Below are positions 22,488-33,333 of a DNA stretch of 64,000 nucleotides, in pieces (position 1 is the first letter of the stretch; every line of letters starts with the position of its first letter). The notes below the pieces were generated by a model. That model worked only from the letters and a program-made list of their open reading frames with translations. It did no database searches and was not told where the DNA came from. The position numbers and the translations under genes were made by a program. The stretch comes from Pochonia chlamydosporia 170 (taxonomy: Eukaryota > Ascomycota > Sordariomycetes > Hypocreales > Clavicipitaceae), in assembly GCF_001653235.2 (NCBI RefSeq), contig NC_035794.1, positions 496,001 to 560,000 of the forward strand, written 5' to 3'.

Positions 22488-24810
22488 TCATGTCCATAGC
22501 CTGCATGTGCCATCTGCTCCCGCGCTCAGACACCATGGATGGCGGGGATGCCAGTCAACATCCATCACTCCCAACTTGCTGACAACCGAATGACCCTTCA
22601 GCATTTTGACAGGTACAATGGTTGCGTTTTCCATTAAATCGCTGACAACCTTCCCATGGAATATTTGCAGTGACCCATCGTCACTAGCGTCTGCAAACAG
22701 TGGTAGGCTACGGTGGAATTTCACCGCTCGAATGGCTTCAGCATGGAATCTCATCGTCTTGTAAGGTCGGCTGGAAAGATCCAGATCATGCCACAGCAAT
22801 CTGCGGTCATACGATCCCACAATGAGGTTGTCACCTCCTGTATGGATATCAAATGAAGATATCCACCGGGCTCCAGGCTGAACAACTTTCACAAGTTCTT
22901 GTTTTTGGAGGTCATAGCAACGAATCATCCTCTGCGTTGCGACGAAGAAGAGCGGCCGTGACGGGTGGAACTGGGCGGTCTGCGCAAGACCAGGCAGCCG
23001 ACGAAAGGGAATCTGACTAAGGTGCCTTGAGAGTGTGTGAATAGCTACAGAACTTCTTTGCCCGGTTGGGGAGACTGAGCAAAGGAAATCGCCACGTCTG
23101 TGCCAATTCAAAGTTTTGATGGCTGCCCGGACAGTAGCTTTGACCAAGACACCTGCGTCCTCGAGCTTAGACCCAGGCCTTGACCATTTGGCGGAAGATT
23201 CCCTACCCCCGCTGTCTGCGCCAGAATTTGATCGCGCGGAGGACGCTGCGAATCCAAACCCGGCATCAAGAATCGCTCGGCTCGCTCTGTCCATGGAGTC
23301 GCTGCAAATAGAAGGTACCATAAAAAAGAGTTCTTCTCCAGCGGCGGCGGCAAGAATGAAAGTCTCTTTGTTTGGGCGCCAACGGACAACGTTGACGGCC
23401 TCTTCAGAACTCAGCTTGACCATCCACTCCTGATGGCCGTTGATGGCCCAGACACGCACAGAACCATCGTCTCCGCCTGATGCAAGCCACTCTCCATCGG
23501 GGCTAAATGCCACAGAACGCACTCGCCCTTCGTGTCCTTTGAAAATGGTTTGGCAAACCGTCGGGAATGGTTTGAGTTCGTCTGGTCGAGGCAGTTTGGG
23601 GAGCAGCGAGTTTGGGTCAATATTCAGCCTGTTCTTGCGAACTCTTGGCGCCAAATACAGATCCAAACACCTTTCAAACCTCTCTTTGACCAACTGTCCA
23701 TAACCCGGCACCTTTCGCAGGGAATCGAAACGAGCTGGGAGGTAGTCCTTTTCCCTCTCCTCAGGATCGGTGTCCTCCCAGGCTTTTGCCTCTTCCGCAG
23801 TGGGCAAATACTCCTGTGGAGGGTTGTAGCTCAAATCATATCCCGGTGGAGCGAGCTTTGGTGCAGGAATATTCATAACGTGGGGGTCTTTTGGCTCCTC
23901 GTTCGCCCAAATATCGTAATGAAGTGCTTCGTCTTCGGCTTCTTCGTCTTTAGCCTCTGAGGGTTTATACGGGAGAATTCGGCCGTCCTTGATGGCTCGT
24001 ACAAGCTGAGCAACCCTCTTTGCTTCATGTTTGGAAGGAATGAATCGTCTTTTCGGTTCGGGTGCCGCGCTGAGTGGCATCTGCTCCTCAATACTAGTGA
24101 AGTATGGAATCATATCCTGCTTCCGTTGTAAGCCAGTTGAAGAGGTCAAAATCTGCACTTCGAAAAAGACTTACCGGGTAAGGATCATGGCCTTCGTCAG
24201 GCACCTCTCCCATCTGCAGCCTGCGCAGCAGCTCCAGCTCATCTTGGCTGAGATTGAGCGGCTTGCCAGTCTCGGGATCTGTCAAGCCAGTCCACCCCTT
24301 CGGAAGTTCGATACTGTCTAGCAAAGCGTCAAGGGCCTCCCCAGTAGCAGGGCGCATAATCTTCTTTCCGTTTATATCGTATCCAATGTGTGGATAAGAG
24401 TCATAAAAGGACAAGGGTATGTTGCCGATGGTGTTTGTTGGACCTTGAGCATCCGTATCGTCGCTATCATAGACAGGGTCGATTTCCTCATATTCGTAGC
24501 GTTCTCCGCCATTGGCATCAGTCACAATGCGGTAGGAAGGCGCTCCTTCCAGGCTTTCAACGCCAGCATCAACGGTAGCGTATGTCGCGTGTTCTGCCTC
24601 AAGCTTGTGGTCGGCATCATCACTTTGAACATCACTCTGGCTCTCGTCGGGATCAGAGTCGTAATCTTCAAAGTCGGTGCTTTCCGCATCAGAATCGCTA
24701 TCGCTTTGAGATAAAACTCCATCCAGCGTATCGCCGTCGAAGTCTAGGTCAGATGTCTCATCGGCCTCGTCATGTTCCTTCCTCTTGCGAGTTCCGCGGA
24801 GGGGAGCCAT
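22488..24810 (-). CDS. erb1: ERB1/BOP1, 60S ribosome biogenesis WD40 protein
   Basis: Erb1 forms the PeBoW complex with Nop7 and Ytm1 and is needed for 27S pre-rRNA processing in the nucleolus. Exons 24810-24175 and 24116-22488 give 754 residues. The start [11 protein letters not shown] is followed by a long acidic tract. The BOP1NT domain spans exon 1 end to exon 2 start ([48 protein letters not shown]). WD40 repeats follow, for example [20 protein letters not shown] and [19 protein letters not shown]. The open frame extends upstream to 24963 without an ATG. The 58-bp intron phase is 0. Confidence 0.97.
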
Positions 24811-26176
24811 TGCGTACTTGCTAATCCGATAAGCGTCTTGCGGTTGATGATGTGGTTCAATGGAAGAAGTGAGATGGGCGTACGTGGTGTCACCCTCTCG
24901 GTACCTCCTTGGTGCACATGTCAGTTTTTCTGTTCTTGATATGGGTCGTCGCTTGCATGGCAACTTTTTTTTTTTGCGGATCTTTATCTTATCAGCACGT
25001 CGGTTGACAATGAAACCCCAGATGTGGGCCAGTCCTATACGGGTTAGACCATGACAAGTGTTAGGCGCCCTCTGGCTGGTACAATCCCACCTGAGCAGAT
25101 CCTCTCTCTATGAACTTGATTGCAACACAAATAGGCTCCCCGATAAATGAATACCTAACAATCGTGCACTCCACTCACACACTACAAGGCAAACATAAAT
25201 GAACGTATTTGATTACATATATATATCTATCCACTCCTCCGTTCCCCTTCGTCGCAAGAGCCTTTTGGGCGTGTCTCCTGTGTTATTATTTCTCTATGGT
25301 TGAAATTCATCATTAACGCCAAGTAGTGCTTTCTTTCATGTTCCTTTCCTACGCTAAACCCCTCTCCCTGTATTACTACTTATTGATTGCGGCAACTGGA
25401 TCGCGGTCAGATTGGCACCGAGCTCCCTCTTCGTGTTAGTCAATGATTCAACGACTTACACACTCGTGCTTCCCAAGATACATAGTATGGGTCTGTTTTG
25501 CTCCATGAGCTAGACTTGGATCCTTTCTTCACGTCTTTCGAGAGTGTTTTGGGCTTGTCAACAAGGTTTGTACCTAATCGGTAAAGGTTAGCAGCCAAGC
25601 ATAGATTTTGAGACCCGCGGAGACTACTTGCATTGTGATTGAGAGGTGTCAACCAGGGTTGTCTCCGATGGTGTGGTACGAAGGACCGACTGGGTAGTCT
25701 GGAGTTTTTGTGTAGGCATGGTGAGGAAGATATATCAAACGCGGATAGCGTAACAGGCAAGTATCTTGACCGAGATGACAGTGCAAGAGTATGTATGATA
25801 ATCTTGGTAGTTGTATTTTTTTCGTTTTTGGATCTTTTGGCAGACAGACATGAGCATTCAGAGGGAATATATATATTTCGCTTGAAGCCGAGCTCCAAAC
25901 AAGAACATGACGGTTTCGGCTCGACATGATTGTCAGCCAAAATCCCGAGTTGACTCATTTGACACCCTGCTCAGTGCGTGCTCGCCGCGTTACTGAGCAC
26001 CAGCTGCCAGTGCCTATATCATCACGCCGAAATGGAATTATTGGTCACCAACATGCTGCTGGCCCACTTGGTTGCGCCCTTGGGACAGCCTCAACGGCTT
26101 CAGTTGGTGTTTATGATCTGTCAGCTCGGCTGCAAGCCGAAGCCGTTCACCCATCAATCCATCTCTGTGCAGTCGC

Positions 26177-26216
26177 GCCGAGGCCGAAGCCGAGGCCGAA
26201 GCCGGTTCCGAAGCCG
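26177..26216. repeat. Short tandem GCCGAAGCCGAG repeat
   Basis: CCGAGG and CCGAAG hexamers alternate over about 40 bases (positions 26178-26214). It sits outside any supported gene. Confidence 0.8.
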
Positions 26217-26370
26217 CTGCAGAACTGGAGCCGAAAAAAGGTCTTTGAAATTAGAGGAAGGCAACGCCAAGCTGCATCTCAGAAGATGAAAATGGCCCAT
26301 GTATATATCATCACCTTTTGCGCGAAATATTTTCAAGCATACTTGTGTGTGAGTTTAAAATGAGAGTCTT

Positions 26371-26520
26371 TTTGGGGGGCGGTTTAAATGAGGGGCTTTT
26401 GGGGGGGAATCTTCTTTGTGTATTGTATTTAAATGTGTGTTTTCTGTTGTTTTTATTCTCTCTGTTTTTTTTTTCAGCTGGTTTTTTTTTTTGTGGCACT
26501 AGTTTTTTTTTTTTTTGTGG
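26371..26520. repeat. G- and T-homopolymer-rich tract
   Basis: Two G6-G7 runs are followed by T runs of about 10, 12 and 14, separated by short GTGGCACTAG-like spacers. The plus strand is almost free of C for ~130 bases. This is strand-asymmetric low-complexity DNA upstream of the ceramidase gene. Confidence 0.8.
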
Positions 26521-26631
26521 CGGCAAATATGCGCTGTCATAAAATTAACGCCTAGAAAAACAACGAAAAACTCACCAAGTTAGGCAATTTGGTAGGCAAA
26601 AAAACTATCTGCAGGCATTTATTAAATTTAC

Positions 26632-26702
26632 AAAGACCCAAAAAATAAAAAAAAGATAACACATGCGCGTGTTAGTGTGCAGACACTTTTTTTTGGGTCT
26701 TT
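26632..26702. repeat. 14-bp inverted repeat around a GC-rich core
   Basis: The arms at 26632-26645 (AAAGACCCAAAAAA) and 26689-26702 (TTTTTTGGGTCTTT) are exact reverse complements separated by 43 bases. Within the spacer AACAC...GTGTT around ATGCGC makes a second small dyad. It lies in AT-rich DNA and could be a relic of a small element or simply a hairpin. Confidence 0.75.
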
Positions 26703-27030
26703 CAAAGTTTTTAATTATCACTATTAATTTATCACAATGAGGCAAAAAATACAAAGAGAGACTGAGAATTTAATATTGCCCTTTTCCGGAATCTAACAAA
26801 TGGCATTCCTGGTTTAAGGCTACTTCGGAATTGATGATACCTTTGCGCCTCAGAAGCACTTACGTCACCTGCACACAGTAACACTTAGCAGCACTGTAGA
26901 CCAAACTGGCCCCATAAATTTATACTGCATTTATATCTTCCTTGAGGTTTGTTAGGTATGAACCTCTATCGATAGCATGTATGCCCTGGGCACATGAGAT
27001 TATCCAGTTCAACACACTATCAACGACAAA

Positions 27031-28418
27031 ATGGTCTCTGTTGTGACAAAGTTCTTCAAAGATTGGAGTGTGCCGTATCCAGAATCTAAGGATGGCTTCT
27101 GGGGCGAACAAACTTCAACGTTAAACTTCTGTGAGGAAGTGAGTGAGCTGATGACACCAAAGACCAACATTTAGACTACTTCTTGTCCTAACGTTCCTAG
27201 GACTATGCTTTATCCTTTTATTGTGCTGAGTTTTGCAATGTGAGCAGTACAACCAAGGGACATGTTTATCACCAAAGAACTGACTTGATAAAGACCCTAA
27301 CCAATGGACTCTTTCTCTGGCTGGGAGCTCTGGGCGTCCGCAACTGTCATCGAGAATCGCATTCACCAATATTTCTCATAGCATACCTAGGATACATCAT
27401 TGTTGCCCTTGGCTCAGTATCCTTCCATGCAACTTTAAAGTGTACTGGGTGCTCTCTTTCTTTCTTATACCGAGTATGTTGCCATGTTGCGAAGACATGC
27501 TAATAGATGGCCCATGGTCCGTGTATAGACCCGATGCAACTCCTCGATGAGCTTGGTATGATTTACACGACCTGTCTGATGATGTATGCGAGTTTCGCTT
27601 TCTCAAGGTCCAGGATTTTCGCCTTTTCCCTGGGCGTCGGCTTGACAGCATTGGCGGCATTCATCACGGTCAGCTCAGCTATTTTGTTCGCCCGGAACGG
27701 CCGGAGGTACATCCTTGGGCATACTGATGACGTTCTTAGATATATTACCATATAACAAAGGATCCGTTGTTCCACCAAGCTGCCTATGCCGCTCTAACTG
27801 CCACTGTCCTGTTCCGCAGCATTTGGGTGATGGAAGTACAGCTGCGGCCGGCTTTGGAGGCAGAGGACGCGGAGAGAGCCCGATACATACTGAAAACTAT
27901 GTGGGCATTGGTTGCAACTGGTGAGATTAAGCGGAAGGGGAAGGGGGAGAGTTGCTCTTGCATGCTTGGATTGACTCCCAACGCAGGTCTTACTATTTTT
28001 CTTGCCGGCTTTGCCATTTGGAACCTCGACAATATATTCTGTACCACACTGCGTGGGTGGCGACGAGAAATAGGACTGCCGTGGGCCATTCTACTAGAGG
28101 GCCATGGCTGGTGGCACTTGATGACTGGTTTAGGTACGGGGTCAGACTTGCCAATTCTCCGCCCAGATGCTGACACTTTCTGCCTAGGAGGTAATCTGGG
28201 CTGCATGCTCATATCCATCTGAATCTAATGTTTAGCATTTGGTCAAAACATGTTACTAATACAGGAATTTTCAATCAGCATATTACTATCTCGTCTGGGG
28301 AATTTGGCTGCGCCGCTGCCTCGAAGGCCAGGGCCAGGAGTATGATCTATACTGGCCAAGGGTCCTCTTATCTATCCCTGAGATACGAAAGGAGCAAAGG
28401 AAGGCAAAAGACCACTGA
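27031..28418 (+). CDS. Alkaline (dihydro/phyto)ceramidase
   Basis: Integral ER membrane enzyme that cleaves ceramides to sphingoid base and fatty acid (Ypc1/Ydc1 and ACER family). Seven exons: 27031-27138, 27201-27239, 27294-27441, 27529-27668, 27740-27920, 27987-28133 and 28279-28418, 300 residues with all phases consistent. Landmarks are GFWGEQTSTLNFCEEDYALS, AEFCNTLTNGLFLWLG, SVSFHATLKYPMQLLDELGM, DPLFHQAAY and the C-terminal LLEGHGWWHLMTG. The His, Asp and Ser residues of these motifs build the Zn active site in this family. The donor of intron 4 is GTCAGC; it is chosen because it joins FIT to IYYHITKDPLFHQ as in homologues. The 39-base second exon is notably small. Confidence 0.92.
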
Positions 28419-29159
28419 TGAAGGGGAGTGCCTGCGTACACTTCGTTTGAGGGGATTCTTTTATCATCTCAGCTTTCCGCCCCTGTTCTCTTATGTGGGA
28501 AGCAGATATATAGGTAAGTTGGTAATGCTGATGTTAGTCACAGAAGTAAAGAGCTTGATGATACCCCAACCTTGGAAAGAGAGGGATTGCACAAATATGG
28601 AGATGAGACAAAATCTAAACAGCTGTGACTTATCTCCTAAATTAGGGGGAATAATCCAAATTACAAAAACAAAAATCATAATAATAACACAGATAAACAA
28701 GAGACACGTATACCCCAACCCCAGACTTTGTCTTTTGCGTTTGTGACGTTGTATGACTGGCGGAACCAGGGACCACTGCAGCAGCTCAACTTGCTTGACG
28801 GCAGTAGTTCCGGTGCCCCACCAATAGACGACACTGTGCCCGAATCAGAAAGGCTCTAGTGAACCAGTCAATGTCCCTCTCTCGGGGCACTTGAAATTGG
28901 GACGCGTGTGTTCATCAGACACCGCACAACGAAGCCAAGTCAAAAAAAAAAATCCTCCTTCTGCCGGCTCACGATTTAGCCGATTTCTGAGCTCGGGAGA
29001 GTTGATATATTTGAGATACCGTCAGACTTGTTTTTCTTCCGGTTCTACTAGACGAAGCAGTTCTTACGAGACAGAGATCTTTTCTCTCCTTTCTCTCTAT
29101 CACTTCTCACCTTGCGACCCTGCTCTTCAGTATCCAAAGTCCTTCTCACTACATGCACC
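28419..29159. other. Intergenic region
   Basis: 741 bp between two plus-strand genes. The last ~100 bases before the prefoldin ATG are CT-rich (TCTCTCCTTTCTCTC), a usual fungal promoter feature. No other gene is visible. Confidence 0.5.
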
Positions 29160-29676
29160 ATGTCCATATCCAACGAAGCTCTCCATAAAGTACGTTATCA
29201 TGATCAAGCTTCAGGTTTGCGACATTTGCTTTGAGCATGCCTAAAAGATAGCTCTTGACAGTTGGCCCGCGAGATCGAGACGCAAGCAGCGGCTGCTCAA
29301 CAACAAATTGGACTCGCTCGTACCCAGATGGCCGCAAAACAGCGCGAGCAGCGCTTGATCCGGCTAACTCTTAGCGAACTTTCAACTCTACCCGAAGACG
29401 CGGTAGTTTACGAAGGTGTCGGCAAGATGTGAGATCCCACTGATCTCAATGCACCCCGATACCATCTATGATGCCACCCTCTCACATTCCACTCGCTAAC
29501 GAATTCTCTCCACCAGGTTCGCGTCGCTTCCCTTACCAAGCCTACGGCAGAAACTTGAAGGCCAGACAAGAGAGCTGGAATCTGACTTGGACAAGCTCAA
29601 CCAACGCCTCTTGTACCTGGAGACGACGCACAAAAACAGTCGTGAGCACATTGAGCAGATGCTCCGCAGTCACTGA
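29160..29676 (+). CDS. pfd1: Prefoldin subunit 1 (beta-type)
   Basis: Prefoldin is a hexameric cytosolic chaperone that passes nascent actin and tubulin to CCT. Exons 29160-29189, 29262-29428 and 29517-29676 give 118 residues, matching the ~110-125 usual for subunit 1. The sequence is the expected helix, beta-hairpin, helix: a coiled coil with AREIETQAAAAQQQI, then LSELSTLPEDAVVYEGVGKMF, and a second coiled coil ending REHIEQMLRSH. VYEGVGKMF is the signature of beta-type prefoldins. Exon 1 encodes just ten residues. Confidence 0.93.
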
Positions 29677-30428
29677 AACCTGCTTTCAACGGCCTAACTA
29701 CGGCCCAGCTCAACCAAGCTGGATTTCAAGAGTTGGGAAGCATAATGAGATCGGCGTTCCTTTCGCCGCATGACCCAGCCTTATCACATAGCAACTAGAT
29801 TCGGCTAGCTAGTGTAAGCTGACATGGCACACAATGAGATCCAAAGTGACGCCTAAAGGGGAAAAGAAGAAGAAAAGGCAAGCCGCCAGATAGACCAGAC
29901 ATCTATCGCCCATGGAGAAGCGCCAAAGAGATCACTTTGCCATGGACCTTCTTCTCGCAAACTGTGAAGACAATACTATCAAGTGGCGTACAATTAGACA
30001 CCAATGAACCTTCTGATAATAGCCGGGTTCAAATGAAAGACTCATCACCTTTTCGAACCGACAGCATGTCGAACGAGGCTCAATCATTGAAACCATTCTA
30101 TCGCCCCGCGCCACTAGCCGCCGGAGCTGAGAATTGTGACCAGCCCCCACCTTGACCACCATTGTCTTGTCTGCATCCGCCCCCGCTCCAGCCCTACGAG
30201 TGAAATGGCCTTGGCCTCCGTCCCTCTCCTCAGCCCTCATCCCCCGTCTTACATGCATGGCTGACCAAGGTTGAACTTGGTCTTGAGTTTTTCGTCTCGT
30301 CCATATTTCGCTCACCCTTTCGTCGCATTCTCCGCAAGCATTTTGCTAGTTACATGTCGACATTTCTCCCTCATTTACAGCCAGCATTCTTCACCGTGTT
30401 GGGAGTTGATAAGGCCTTCTGAATAGTT
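29677..30428. other. Intergenic region
   Basis: 752 bp between two plus-strand genes; contains 3' UTR and promoter. No conserved frame or repeat seen. Confidence 0.5.
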
Positions 30429-31621
30429 ATGAGTTACTACTCTGATGACGAGGACGTCGATGTGCGCATCCGTCACCATGGCCATTCACCTCGGCCAGTC
30501 CGATACGTTGAGAGACCCCGGAATTACTATGGTGTTCCTGCCGGTCCAAGCTATCTAGTGCCGGAACAGCACACTACCGTTGTTGCGCGGTCTCGTTCCC
30601 GCGACAGATCCCGTGATCGCAGGGCAAGTCCTCCTAGCCCAGTGCCCGCCCCAGCCAACCCAGTGATTATCAACAACCGTTTCTACGGCGAGCATTCTTC
30701 GGATGACGATGATGATTATCGACGACGCCGACAAGTCGCCCATCGCCGCCGCAGCTCCGATTCAAGATCGCGGTCTCGATCACGCCTTACTCGGGAAGAG
30801 TGGGAAGCCGAACTCGCTCGCCGTGAACTGGAGCGACTTCGCCTTGAGAACTCGCGGGACAGAGAGGAACGCCGCTTGACTAAAGAAGCTCGAGATGACG
30901 CAGAGCTAAAACGCGCCAAACGAGAACTTGACGAGATTAAACAACGCGAGGCGCGCGCCGAGGACGAGAAACGTATCAAGAGGGAACTAGAGCTAAAGCG
31001 TTTGAGGGAGGAAGAGGAAGCTGCCGAGGAAAAGAAGCGCCGGGACAAGGAGGCCGCAGAGGCAGTTGAGCGTTACAAGAAGCTCGAGGCTGACCGCACG
31101 GCCGCGGAAAAGTTGCGCAAGGAACAAGAGGAGAAAGAATATAAACGTCGCATGCAGGAGGACCTGTTAAAGTCAGGCCTAGACGAGAAGGCTATTTCAG
31201 CTATCCTTGAGAAGAAAAAGGTTCCAGACGCCCTGGAGCCAGGACAACGACCTACCTACACTCGCATGGCTCGAAGGCATTTATCCATCGAAACTCTACG
31301 AACGTTTCACATCGAGTTTGATCTTGATAATGTAAGTAAGAGAGTTCCTCTGATGATGTGGTAAACCATGTGTCTTACTTTTGAAACCAGGATCCAGAGT
31401 ACATCTTGATCAAACGGTGGGTTCCAGAGTGGGAACAGGATCAATTTTGGAGGCACACGAAATTTATTCGTGAGAAGAGAAGCAGCACCTTGTTGATCGA
31501 AGAGAAGAAGACTCGCCGGCACGAACCAGAATTTGAGTGGGTTCGAAAGAAGAGTGATCGTAGAAGGAGCAAGTCTCCTGGTGGCCTTCTAATGTACCTG
31601 GCCGGAGCTAAACCTGCATAG
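30429..31621 (+). CDS. Fungal protein with RS-rich region, long charged coiled coil and conserved C-terminal domain; function unknown
   Basis: Exons 30429-31331 and 31391-31621 give 377 residues. The first ~45 residues are rich in Arg, His, Pro and Tyr. Residues ~50-125 hold SR/RS dipeptides (SRSRDRSRDRRAS, SDSRSRSRSR). Residues ~120-255 are a continuous Glu/Lys/Arg coiled coil. The C-terminal third (RPTYTRMARRHLSIETLRTF, FDLDNDPEYILIKRWVPEW) looks globular and is of a type I know only from uncharacterised filamentous-fungal proteins. The intron splits this domain. Possible roles in RNA metabolism are suggested only by the RS content. I do not recognise a named family. Confidence 0.8.
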
Positions 31622-31994
31622 TGCGCAAACAGCGAGAGGGGAATCGCTAGGTGAAGCGCATCTGTGGTCTTCCGTGCATACTTCGCTTTCGGTCCCCTTC
31701 TCACTTCGTTGTATCTGTCATTTTCTCTTTGTATTGGACCAAGTTGCCTCAGCTGGAAGTTTCTCTCTCAAATATTTTGAATGAGTTGGATACCATTTCA
31801 CCCATTTCACCTGTCTCGCTTTAAGTTGGATTAGGCAATATTTCTGTTAGCTTTGAAGCTACTCTATTCCCGAGCTTCTTCTATTCTTCTCATTCGGAGT
31901 CAACCGGAATTCAGCCTCCCTTTGACAGCTATCATGACTTGAAATGAGTTGCGTTGCTATTCGCTTTCATAAAAATACACATACCATTAACCAC
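31622..31994. other. Convergent 3' region
   Basis: 373 bp between converging stop codons; T-rich 3' UTR-like sequence, nothing else seen. Confidence 0.5.
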
Positions 31995-32985
31995 TCAAGA
32001 TGAGCTGAACCTACGAATAAGTTCCTCGTATACTGTCCAAGCCAAAGCAGAGCTCAGGGCTTTGCGACTCATTCTAAGAGCTAGTCCATCTAACAGAGAG
32101 CGAAAGCCTTCGTCCATGACCATCTTGTATCCTGCCTGCCACACATTTCGATATTCGCGAGGTTGGAGTTGTATTCGAGTCTTCACTGCATCGAATGGGT
32201 TTGATACGGCAGAACAGGCTGCTCCAGCAAGGATTCCGGATGCGAAATTTACCGAACTTGCCGCCGACAATGTCATTTTCTGTTGATCACCACCAGCATG
32301 GGATGTAGCAGCTGCTAGCGAGCCGAGATGAGTCTTGAGCATCTCATAAAATAAGACATACAGGCCAGCATACGGCGCATCTCTAATAGCGGTGGCTCCA
32401 AAGCCGGAGAAGAAACCCCGAAGCCCGTCTCGTCGCCGGATATCGGCAGCGGCAGAGGCTACCGACGAGTACGAGTACAAATTTGACTCGAAGCGAACTT
32501 TTATGACAGTCAAGGGCATGAGAATAAAGCCGGCGAAAGTCCTAGCCACTGCGCCGGAAGTCAGGTTCGCCCAAACAGTCAATGTGGGAAGTGTTGATGA
32601 GATATTCTGCCTATGAGGACTCCGCCCTAGCAAATTTGTTCTTTGGGCATACTGGCGGATAGCATTGAGGGAAGTGAAATACAAGGCGGATCCAAAGCCG
32701 GTTCGAAGGGCAGAAGGTACAGTTCCACGCCAGAGACTGCGTGCAACATGGGGGGATTGACGCAGCTCCTTCCAACAGGCGGAAAGGGAGGAGTCTCCGG
32801 ACTGCTGAACTCGCGTTTTCAATAGATCCAGGGGCTGTAGGATAACTGCTGATGCTATCCCAGATCCTAACCCTGAGATGAAATGTCGCGCTAAAGAGAT
32901 GCGTCAGTTGCAGCCCGCGAGGCTTAAGGGGTGGCATATGCATCATACTTGATTTGGTTCGCACGGGAGAAGCGTGATCTTTCAT
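31995..32985 (-). CDS. hem25: HEM25/SLC25A38, mitochondrial glycine carrier
   Basis: Mitochondrial inner-membrane carrier that imports glycine for 5-aminolevulinate, hence haem, synthesis. Exons 32985-32949 and 32890-31995 give 310 residues. Three carrier repeats are marked by PxD/ExxK/R-like motifs: [24 protein letters not shown] and [21 protein letters not shown] and [12 protein letters not shown] are the accompanying small-residue helices. The variant threonine in the second motif (PLTVIK) is normal for SLC25A38 members. The short first exon encodes [12 protein letters not shown]; the joint restores [10 protein letters not shown]. Confidence 0.93.
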
Positions 32986-33333
32986 TGCACTGGGTACGAA
33001 GTTCTCATGACACCATGCGTATGAGTTGCAGAGTTTACTCGGTATTCATATTGTTTAAAAAGTGTTATTTTCGGAGAAACGGAATGACACTGTGCAACAT
33101 GGCGTGTCCTGCGAGGCTACGGATTGGCGTCCGATGGAGCCGGGTGCGAACTGAAACAAAAAAAGTTGCATTAACTATTTATGGAGAGCCGTCTGGTTCG
33201 TAACATCAATGTCTGCTAATCCCAGGTCGCCGCTGGCCAAGGCATGGCTAGTCCAGTATAGCCCCGTTTAGTGCATAATGGCCATGCCAAGCACTCTGAA
33301 CCTCAACCTGCCTGGTGCCTGGCAATGAGGCTA
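32986..33333. other. Intergenic region
   Basis: 348 bp between the HEM25 start and the COG8 stop, both on the minus strand. It must contain the HEM25 promoter. A run of seven A occurs near 33157; nothing else is notable. Confidence 0.5.

Larger units (their letters stand above)
24811..27030. other. Long intergenic region with low-complexity DNA
   Basis: 2.2 kb between the divergent starts of ERB1 and the ceramidase. An open minus-strand frame at 25440-25958 shows no family signal and is Ser/Lys biased. 26177-26216 is a short GCCGAAGCCGAG-type direct repeat. 26370-26520 carries long G and T homopolymers, and 26540-26780 is strongly AT-rich with the inverted repeat listed below. Confidence 0.5.

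Noticed and set aside
25440..25958. 172-codon open frame on the minus strand
   Set aside because: Ser/Lys-biased, no family resemblance, opposite open frames over the same DNA and no splice partners.
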